Shown piece after piece: positions 7,321 through 13,597 of a stretch of 15,817 nucleotides of DNA. The notes beneath the pieces are model-generated. The model did no database searches. It was not told the DNA's origin and saw nothing but the letters and a program-made list of their open reading frames with translations. How positions within the stretch are numbered: position 1 is the first letter of the stretch; each line of letters opens with the position of its first letter. A program made the position numbers and the translations under genes. This DNA comes from CAMEON01 sp045645165 (GTDB taxonomy: Bacteria > Bacillota > Clostridia > Oscillospirales > CAG-272): NCBI GenBank assembly GCA_045645165.1, contig JAZRIF010000066.1, forward strand, positions 1 through 15,817. Direction: 5' to 3'.

Positions 7321-7621
7321 ATATCACGTCCATAATCCCGAGGGCAGATACGATACGAACTACCATACGGAGGGCGTCAGTTACCCCGCAGGCAACGCCC
7401 ACGTAGTCTATCCCACCGACCGCGGCGTATGGAACGGAATCCGCGCACACCTTCAACGTGCAGGTGCTATGGATTACGAGCTGTTTGCGATCCTGGGTAA
7501 GCAAAATAAAGCAAAGGCCATGGAACTCATCGAAAAGGTGTGTCGTACCTTTGATGATTACGAATTTTCCTCCGAAACTCTGGACAATGTCCGTCACGAA
7601 TTGCTTGAAGCGATCGGTTGA
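7316..7621 (+). pseudogene. 3' fragment of a DUF4091-type (glycoside-hydrolase-associated) gene
   Basis: In the frame ending at the TGA at 7619-7621 the translation begins YHVHNPEGRYDTNYHTEGVS, then PAGNAHVVYPTDRGVWNGIR, AHLQRAGAMDYELFAILGK, ending RTFDDYEFSSETL and HELLEAIG. The G-(N/D)-xxVYP followed by xRAxxxRxGxxDYEL pattern is that of the C-terminal DUF4091 domain found on bacterial glycosidase-like proteins. No start codon or upstream part exists: the frame emerges at the breakpoint with the preceding gene remnant. It is therefore the tail of a larger gene moved here by rearrangement. The family assignment is from memory of the motif. Confidence 0.62.
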
Positions 7622-7641
7622 TCAAATAGATTAAAAAAATA

Positions 7642-7755
7642 GGGCATCTCTGAAAAACTCGCACGGTGATATGCCGGGCAAGTTCGGTTAACGGAATTTT
7701 CTCCGTCCGATCTTCGCTCGGGGTCTCTCCACACGAGGCGTTTTTAGAGGTGCCC
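7642..7755. mobile_element. MITE-like element, copy 1 (114 bp)
   Basis: It begins GGGCATCTCTGAAAAAC and ends GTTTTTAGAGGTGCCC, imperfect inverted copies of the terminus GGGCACCTCTAAAAAC shared with the second copy at 7973-8145. It encodes no protein, and its interior has a small ACGGA/TCCGT hairpin. The flanking four bases (AATA and TTTA) do not match, so the target duplication has decayed or the ends come from different insertions. It lies between two convergent gene remnants. Confidence 0.72.
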
Positions 7756-7972
7756 TTTATTCATTGAGCGGAATGTTCGCATGGAATTGTGTTATGAAGA
7801 TTCGATGATCTCCACCTTTGCTTGATAATGCCGGGGGTGTCTGCCATAACAATGGCCACGGCGCGGCCTTCATAGGCATGGCAGGTATTCGAGCCGTACT
7901 GATCGTCATTAGCCGGGTCGCCGCTAAAAATGCCAACAAGTCTACCGCCCTCCACCGAGGCGCAAAGTTGAA

Positions 7973-8145
7973 GGGTACCTCTAAAAACTCATCGTGTGGC
8001 GAGCGACGAGAAGATTTTTCGTCAGCCCGCTTGCGGGCGCTAATCAAAAATCCTTCGTATAGTTGATCCTATACGAAGGATTTTTGTGACGAATGACGGA
8101 AAAGATTCCGCCGATTCGTTGCGCGAGGTTTTTTTAGAGGTGCCC
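7973..8145. mobile_element. MITE-like element, copy 2 (173 bp) with 4-bp target duplication
   Basis: Ends are GGGTACCTCTAAAAACTC and GAGGTTTTTTTAGAGGTGCCC, inverted repeats of the same type as copy 1. TGAA flanks it on both sides (7969-7972 and 8146-8149). Deleting the element and one TGAA rejoins the GH2 frame as PDAKLQ-LCASVEGG, strong evidence for insertion by a transposition-like event. It has no open reading frame of its own and supplies the stop that ends the upstream GH2 fragment. Internal hairpins: GCCCGC/GCGGGC (8025-8038) and a perfect 18-bp stem at 8045-8086. A transposase elsewhere in the genome would be needed to move it. Confidence 0.85.
8045..8086. repeat. Perfect 18-bp stem-loop inside the MITE-like element
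   Basis: CAAAAATCCTTCGTATAG (8045-8062) is perfectly mirrored at 8069-8086 around the six-base loop TTGATC. Both outer ends are A/T runs, so either strand would form a stem followed by U residues, like a bidirectional terminator. It may be a nested insertion, because copy 1 lacks it. Confidence 0.8.
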
Positions 8146-8349
8146 TGAAGCTTAGCGTCAGGGATGCGATGTCCATTTTCGTCAGCAATAGTGATATCAA
8201 AACAGCAAAGATCGCGGGCATCAGCTTTGATCGTTTGTGCTTCTGCCCACCTCACAGCCGTTCAGACACCATACGATTTCGTCGGCATCGGTATACACCT
8301 TTTATATGTAACAAGATTCCTTTAACAATTTCTTTCAGCAGAGACAGAA

Positions 8350-9804
8350 TTATCTCTCTTTAAACAAATTGGCCAACCATCTTTCGGCACTTCTTGAGTT
8401 TCCTTTATAGTAGGAGGAAATATTGCTTGCGTTATTTTGAATGGCAAAGCAGGGCAGATACACAAGATTCCAAAGCTGCGTGTTACCGTCGCAGAAAGCA
8501 ATGCCGGGATCGTACACGATGGTATTGTAGATCAGCTCGACCATTTCACGGTCGTCAGGCGCATCGGACACGCGAAGCTGCAACACCTCGTCGTAATACT
8601 TTTGCTGAACCATGGTCTTGGAATAGTAGCCCATAAGCTCCAGAACCTGACCTACCATAGCTTTGTCTTTTACGGTAGTGGGAATGACAATGTTGTTCCC
8701 CCAGTTTACGTGGGCGTAATTCGATTGCTCCACATCGTACTTCGGCATAGGGAGCATACCCACGCCAAAGTTGGCCTCTAGATACTGAGTGCCGAGATCC
8801 GCATGGGTGAAATACGCCTGGCTGTTCAAAAAATTGATATTCACGCTTTCATTGTACTTATTCGCAAAGTTCCAAAGATACGTACTTTCATTCTTGGACC
8901 AGTTGTACAGTTTATCGTACATATCGACCAAACGATCCCCGTACAGAGACAGTTCAAATACTCCTTCTTCGTTCCGGGTAGCAATATAAATGCCGCTCGC
9001 TTGCATGAAGGAAGATGCATTTGCATCCCACAAGGATGCAAAGCCGTAGGTATCTGCATTGTTTCGCTTACCGTCACCGTTATCGGCATAAAGACCGGAG
9101 GTCATGGAAAAGAATTCGTCCATCGTCCAATTCCCATTGCGCACCATGTCATAGGGGACCGCAATATCCACGTCCTTCAGCATATCCTTGTTGCAGTAGA
9201 GAATACCAATTGTGTATTTGCAGATATCTCCAAGGCCGATGTATGCGTGATCGTTGATGGACAGTTGCTCCATCACATCCTTGTTCCAGTAGGGCTGATC
9301 CATGTCCACATCGGGAAGATCATAAAAATCCAACGCATAGTTTTTTGTGATAAAATTCGTATAACTGTAGTACGGATGCAAAATACAGAGCTGATAGATG
9401 TCATCCCCCGACATGATGGTCGGTTGTACGGTGTCAAAAATTTCACCGCCCGTAGAAACGTGGTCGATCTGCTCGTATTCGATCTGTACGTTAAGATAGT
9501 CTTCGATCAGGGTGTTCATTTCATAAATCGTATTATTCAAAATATGCGTGCTACCCTGCTCGTTGCTGTATTCATCGGCATAATACCACAAGCCCGGCTC
9601 ATCGAAACCGATCATGCGGAATACTTCTTCCTTATAATCGTTACGCTCTACGTTGTGGGAAAGATCTGTTTCCGTCTCCTCCGGCGCATAAGTACCGTCC
9701 TCAGTTATCTGTGCCTGAGTTTCCGTTGTTTCTTTGTTTGTACCACAAGAAACGGACATAAGAAGCATTAAAAATGCCAGAAAAAAAGCAAGCATTCGTT
9801 TCAT
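8350..9804 (-). CDS. Extracellular solute-binding lipoprotein, family 1 (sugar ABC transporter)
   Basis: 484 residues. The ATG at 9804 is preceded by AAAGGAG at the right distance; the 14-codon upstream extension is not used. The N-terminus MKRMLAFFLAFLMLLMSVSC is a lipoprotein signal whose cysteine would be lipidated, followed by a Thr/Glu-rich tether. The mature part has features of family 1 binding proteins for oligosaccharides: an N-terminal lobe, a central NGNWTMDEFFSMTSGLYADN segment typical of the family, and a C-terminal GVGMLPMPKYD...NWGNNIVIP hinge region. It captures a sugar outside the membrane for an ABC importer, but no permease or ATPase genes are nearby. The composition is visibly more AT-rich than the genes on either side. 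It lies downstream of gene B on the same strand. Confidence 0.88.
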   Translation of the reverse strand: MKRMLAFFLAFLMLLMSVSCGTNKETTETQAQITEDGTYAPEETETDLSHNVERNDYKEEVFRMIGFDEPGLWYYADEYSNEQGSTHILNNTIYEMNTLIEDYLNVQIEYEQIDHVSTGGEIFDTVQPTIMSGDDIYQLCILHPYYSYTNFITKNYALDFYDLPDVDMDQPYWNKDVMEQLSINDHAYIGLGDICKYTIGILYCNKDMLKDVDIAVPYDMVRNGNWTMDEFFSMTSGLYADNGDGKRNNADTYGFASLWDANASSFMQASGIYIATRNEEGVFELSLYGDRLVDMYDKLYNWSKNESTYLWNFANKYNESVNINFLNSQAYFTHADLGTQYLEANFGVGMLPMPKYDVEQSNYAHVNWGNNIVIPTTVKDKAMVGQVLELMGYYSKTMVQQKYYDEVLQLRVSDAPDDREMVELIYNTIVYDPGIAFCDGNTQLWNLVYLPCFAIQNNASNISSYYKGNSRSAERWLANLFKER

Positions 9805-9854
9805 GACGAATTCTCCTTTCAATATTTTTTGGACTTGCCCCTTCACTATGCTTA

Positions 9855-9880
9855 CTCCCCCACCCTTACGGGCGGGGGAG
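9855..9880 (-). other. GC-rich hairpin between gene B and the solute-binding protein gene
   Basis: CTCCCCC (9855-9861) pairs with GGGGGAG (9874-9880), and CCC with GGG inside after one mismatch, around a TTAC loop. In the direction of transcription the stem is followed by TAAGCATAG rather than a T run, so it is a poor terminator. It could be a processing or attenuation site lowering or separating SBP expression. A 12-bp palindrome AGGCATATGCCT lies at 9941-9952. Confidence 0.55.
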
Positions 9881-9965
9881 CGGCTCCCTTAAGAAAGGAA
9901 AGGTAATGTGTTTGGTTAATGCCCCGCCCGTACCTGACGGAGGCATATGCCTTGCCGGTATGTCC

Positions 9966-12900
9966 TTATGCTTCGGATTCTTTTTTCTTGCGCAAGGTCA
10001 GTGCAGTTGCGCCCATAGCAGCTACGGCAACCAAGCCGCCGACGGTTACAGACGATTTACAGCCCTTCTTTTCGGTAGGCTCGGTGGAAGGCTCGGTGGA
10101 GGTTTCGGTGGGAGCCTCGGTATCGGGAGCGGAGGAATCCGAATCGGTGGTATCCGTCTCGATGTCGGGAGTAGTAGCGCTAAGGGTGGTGAAGCTGTAC
10201 TTGAAGCGTGCGCCGGGAGCCACGTCACCACTGACGTAGAACTCCATGATGTCGCCGTCCTTCTGCATATTGTCGCTCCACTTGAAGTTCACGGTGAAGT
10301 CGCCCTCGCCGATACCCAGAGCGGAACGGGGAATAGTCACCACCATGGTGTCACCGCTGACGGTGTAAGCCACCTCGGCGGCCTTCTCCCAGTTCCAGCC
10401 ACCGGTGGATCTCTCCAGCGTAGCCTTGTCGGCGGTGGGGGTCTCACGGTTGAGCATGTACTCGAAGGTCTCCCAGTTCTTGTCGTCTTCCACGCCTACC
10501 ACGTCGATGAACAGTCTCATCCACGCCTTGTCGGTGTGAGAAGTGATATTCTCGGCGGTCTTGACCATGAAGTACAGATTTTCAGCGTCGTAGGTCACGC
10601 GGGACTCCACGAAGTCGTTACGGCCCGTGGTGTTGGTGTAGTGGTAGTCCTTGTAACCGTCGTAGTCACGGTGGAGGGTGTTGCCCTCGTAGGCGCGGTA
10701 GACGGGGGTCACGGCGTTCCAGTCAATGGAAGCGGCGGAATCCACCTTCACAGCCCCCGAGGATGCGGGCTGGGTATTCATGCCCTTGAACTTACGGATG
10801 TAGGACACCATCTGGTTATAGAAGTGATCCTTGAGCATACCTGTGGAGGGCTCGATATCGCGGGAATAGCCGTCGGTGGCGTTGTCGGGAAGAGCGTTGG
10901 GATAGCCCCACATATCCGTGGTGCGGCCCACCTGCCACTCGTTCCAGCCGGTAATGTACACGAAGGTGGGATCCACCTCCAGCACGTACTCCCACTGCTC
11001 GGCAATGTTCAATCCCGCCATCACCGCCTCGTCGGAAGTGTTGATACCGAACTCGTTGGTGTAGCCGCGGCCAAAGACCATATCGCCTGCGTTCATGGGG
11101 GTAAGACCCTGCTTATCCGACCAGTTCTGTGCCACGCAAACGCACATTTCCTCGACCTGGTCGGTTCCCTTCAGATACATCTTCTCCTGAGGATAGACCG
11201 AGATCCACTTCCATTGTGTATATCTACGGAAGCCTGCGGGAGGCGCGAAGGTAATGCGGTTGGATACGTCGCTCTGCTTAATCAGCTCCTGATCCTCGTT
11301 GTAGGAGGTGTTGATGGGACGGTAGGAGAAGAAATTATAGATCTCTTTTCCGTTCTCCAGACGCTTAACCTCCTCGGGATAGCCCAGCAGCAGAGGCTTG
11401 CCCTCCCAGTAGAACCACAGATCCTGATACAGACCCTTGGAGTAGATCTGATCGTAGAGCTCCTTGATCTGAATAGCCGTCTCGTTGTAGGCGTACATAT
11501 TCAACATGGCCGAGATCTGAGGGGTCTTGACGCCATCGGCACGCGCCTCTGCCCAGACCTCACAGAGGGTAAGGATGGCGTCGATGAAATTCATGGTGCC
11601 GTTGGTATTGTCGAAGAAGACCACGTCCACGCCCGCATCGGCCAGAAGCTCGGCCTGCTTGCGGAGTACCCAACGGTCGATGCCGTTGTTGTAATAACCC
11701 CACAGAGGCTCATTCCAGAAGCAGTTGGTCTTCCCCTCCCAGGCGGGATGGTTGTAGTCGCGAATGGCCTCGGGGTACTTGGTCACCAGATCGGTGACGT
11801 TGGTGACGTCGCGGTAAGCGAAGGCGGAGTGCCAGGTGTGGTAGAAGATACCCACGTACTTCCCTTCTCTCTCACCGCCCGTCTCCGAGGCGTTGGGCAG
11901 AACACGGTCAAGGCCGTCGGTACCGACCCAGTAAACGGAATCATCCGAGATAAAGTCCTGGGCGTTAGGCGCTGTGGGCGTACCAAGAGACGCGTTGCTG
12001 ACGGTGCGGGCAATCAAGCTGATGCCGGCCTTGGAGGTATGCAGATAATGATTTGCCTTATCTGCCGCTGTCTCCACCATACCGACAGTCATGCCATCGG
12101 TACCGTCCGATACCACAAGCAGATATTCACCCGCAGTAGCCTTCGAGTACGGCAAACGCGCCCAACTACTTCTGCTCACGTTTCTGAGAGTCGTGGTGGT
12201 CAAGGGCTTACCCTTGACGGTTTGACTGTAATTGCCATCCCACTTGTAGAGGGACAGGGTCAGGGTGTTGTCGCCCACGGGAACGGTGGGAATATAGACT
12301 TCAACGCCTCCGAAGTCGGCGGTGGCGTTGAACTGCACGCCGTACAGAGCATCGGCGTTCATCTTGTATTCCACCATTTCGCCCCAAGGATAGAGATCGG
12401 ACTCGGAGGGGGCAAGCTCTACGGCGTTAGGATCCACGTCGCTGATGGGACCGAAGGGAGCGGCCGAATCGGATCTGTACTTCAGCCACACGGCGGGGCA
12501 AAAGTCGGAGATAGCATCGGCGTGATAGCTTCTGACGTTCTCGCGGGGCTTTTCGTTACCCCAAGAGCCCACCTCCTCGGCGGGATTTTCGGAAATATTC
12601 TTGATGTACAACAGATATTCACCAGCTTCCATATCGTCAAAACTGAAAGTCAAGACTGTATTATCGGGCATATCTATATAGTCCTTCGTGGCGAGAGGCT
12701 CACCCTTCAGGGTCTTGTCATAGGAGGTGTCCCACTTATACAGGGATAAGCGGAGAGAGCCGAGGCTATTGTTCCAGCTGGCCGAGGCAAGATCCAACGC
12801 GAAAAAGGTCGCGGTGCAGTTGAACTGGATGGCCGCGCTGGTGGAGATCACCTGGGCTCCGGCGGAAGACTTCTCATCCTGCAAAGCCGCGTCTTTTTTG

Positions 12901-13433
12901 GCGTTACTCCCGGTATTCACGCCCTCGGGGATCAGTTTCATGGAATACAGGTTGGGGCCGTCGCCGCCCATGGTGACACGGATGGTGTGCTTTCCCTGGG
13001 TGAAATTGACCGTCACACTGGAGGAATCGCACCAGGTTCGCCAACCGCGACCCGTCACGGTATTGCGGAGGGTAACGGGATCACCGCCATCCAGCGAAAT
13101 GTTGTAGGTACCCGTATCGTCCAGCCAACCGAAGGAGAAGCACAGGTCATAGTTTCCTGCCTTCTCGATGTTGATATCAAATTCAAAGAAGTCCCCGTTG
13201 CGTACACCGTCGAAATAAACGGGACCCATGGATTTTTCAAGGTAAAGATTGCCACCGAAGGTCGTGCCCTTGTCAGCGTCAGTAAAGATCTTGTTAAAAA
13301 CGATCTCGGTAATTTGTGTGCCGCTGACCGAGGTGGCGTCTGCCGCGAGGACAGGCAGGGCGGCAAAAGCGCTCATAACCAGCAAAAAGGCCAAAGTCGC
13401 GGACAGGGTTCGTTTAAAGTGTAATTTTTTCAT
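9966..13433 (-). CDS. Multi-module surface glycoside hydrolase, GH71/GH99-like, with CBMs and C-terminal anchor (protein B)
   Basis: 1155 residues. The ATG at 13431-13433 follows ATAAGGAGCGCAT. Layout: Sec signal peptide 1-31; CBM6/35-like sugar-binding module 45-168 (TDADKGT, YFDGVRNGD); two copies of an unrecognised 'YKWD' module, about 195-320 and 355-475; a catalytic-type domain 520-885 starting YVGIFYHTWH, with DVVFFDNTNG (603-612) and ITGWNEWQVG (827-836); a CBM9-like domain 895-1080 (VTYDAENLYFMVKTAE, LFIDVVG, TIPRSALG); a Thr/Glu/Pro linker 1083-1121; and GCKSS, a hydrophobic helix 1130-1147 and RKKK. The WNEW motif and fold pattern point to GH71/GH99-like enzymes, GH99 members being endo-acting on alpha-mannans. 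Glu832 is kept, but the second GH99 glutamate position holds Val835, so substrate and mechanism are uncertain. It would act outside the cell, tethered to the membrane or wall. Confidence 0.85.
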   Translation of the reverse strand: MKKLHFKRTLSATLAFLLVMSAFAALPVLAADATSVSGTQITEIVFNKIFTDADKGTTFGGNLYLEKSMGPVYFDGVRNGDFFEFDINIEKAGNYDLCFSFGWLDDTGTYNISLDGGDPVTLRNTVTGRGWRTWCDSSSVTVNFTQGKHTIRVTMGGDGPNLYSMKLIPEGVNTGSNAKKDAALQDEKSSAGAQVISTSAAIQFNCTATFFALDLASASWNNSLGSLRLSLYKWDTSYDKTLKGEPLATKDYIDMPDNTVLTFSFDDMEAGEYLLYIKNISENPAEEVGSWGNEKPRENVRSYHADAISDFCPAVWLKYRSDSAAPFGPISDVDPNAVELAPSESDLYPWGEMVEYKMNADALYGVQFNATADFGGVEVYIPTVPVGDNTLTLSLYKWDGNYSQTVKGKPLTTTTLRNVSRSSWARLPYSKATAGEYLLVVSDGTDGMTVGMVETAADKANHYLHTSKAGISLIARTVSNASLGTPTAPNAQDFISDDSVYWVGTDGLDRVLPNASETGGEREGKYVGIFYHTWHSAFAYRDVTNVTDLVTKYPEAIRDYNHPAWEGKTNCFWNEPLWGYYNNGIDRWVLRKQAELLADAGVDVVFFDNTNGTMNFIDAILTLCEVWAEARADGVKTPQISAMLNMYAYNETAIQIKELYDQIYSKGLYQDLWFYWEGKPLLLGYPEEVKRLENGKEIYNFFSYRPINTSYNEDQELIKQSDVSNRITFAPPAGFRRYTQWKWISVYPQEKMYLKGTDQVEEMCVCVAQNWSDKQGLTPMNAGDMVFGRGYTNEFGINTSDEAVMAGLNIAEQWEYVLEVDPTFVYITGWNEWQVGRTTDMWGYPNALPDNATDGYSRDIEPSTGMLKDHFYNQMVSYIRKFKGMNTQPASSGAVKVDSAASIDWNAVTPVYRAYEGNTLHRDYDGYKDYHYTNTTGRNDFVESRVTYDAENLYFMVKTAENITSHTDKAWMRLFIDVVGVEDDKNWETFEYMLNRETPTADKATLERSTGGWNWEKAAEVAYTVSGDTMVVTIPRSALGIGEGDFTVNFKWSDNMQKDGDIMEFYVSGDVAPGARFKYSFTTLSATTPDIETDTTDSDSSAPDTEAPTETSTEPSTEPTEKKGCKSSVTVGGLVAVAAMGATALTLRKKKESEA

Positions 13434-13503
13434 ATGCGCTCCTTATGATGAGAGACAACCTTGAGCGTACAAGGTATGGATGAGGCGGCGAAAGAAATGC
13501 AAA

Positions 13504-13527
13504 GGAGGGGGACAAGCGTCCCCCTCC
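13504..13527 (-). terminator. Rho-independent terminator after gene C
   Basis: A perfect 10-bp stem, GGAGGGGGAC (13504-13513) and GTCCCCCTCC (13518-13527), has a four-base loop. In the minus direction it is followed by TTTGCATTTCTTT, a moderately T-rich tract. It lies about 70 bases after the stop of gene C and about 70 before the start of gene B, so it should end or reduce transcription from C into B. No clear promoter for B is visible in the remaining gap. Confidence 0.75.
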
Positions 13528-13597
13528 CGAAATGAACACAGATTAGATTGTCAGAGAAATCGAATTCATCTAACGTTTCTATGAAAGGAGATAGACG

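Larger units (their letters stand above)
7761..8301 (-). pseudogene. 3' remnant of a GH2-family glycosidase gene, split by a MITE-like element
   Basis: On the minus strand, fragments of the C-terminal Ig-like region of a GH2 beta-galactosidase-type enzyme are readable. First VYTDADEIVWCLNGCEVGR (from 8301), then in another frame AEAQTIKADARDLCCFDITI and ADENGHRIPDAKLQ, and beyond the element LCASVEGGRLVGIFSGDPAN, DDQYGSNTCHAYEGRAVAIV, MADTPG. The order matches the family pattern NGKxLGR, TIKADGxDL, DENGxxVPDA, GxGDPA. Lesions: the catalytic domains are absent; a frame change plus a gap of roughly 50 codons lies near 8240-8252; the insertion is at 7973-8145; and a likely extra frameshift lies near 7780 before the stop at 7761. 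The remnant is downstream of the SBP gene and on its strand, so it was probably part of the same sugar-use locus. Confidence 0.78.

Noticed and set aside
7638..7759. Target-site duplication around MITE-like copy 1
   Set aside because: The flanks AATA and TTTA do not match, so no duplication can be claimed.
7818..8066. 82-codon plus-strand frame
   Set aside because: It is antisense to the GH2 remnant and runs into the MITE-like element; no family pattern.
9906..12749. 947-codon open frame on the plus strand
   Set aside because: It is antisense to gene B, is low-complexity in His/Val/Gly, has no recognisable domain, and arises from the GC-rich codon use of B.
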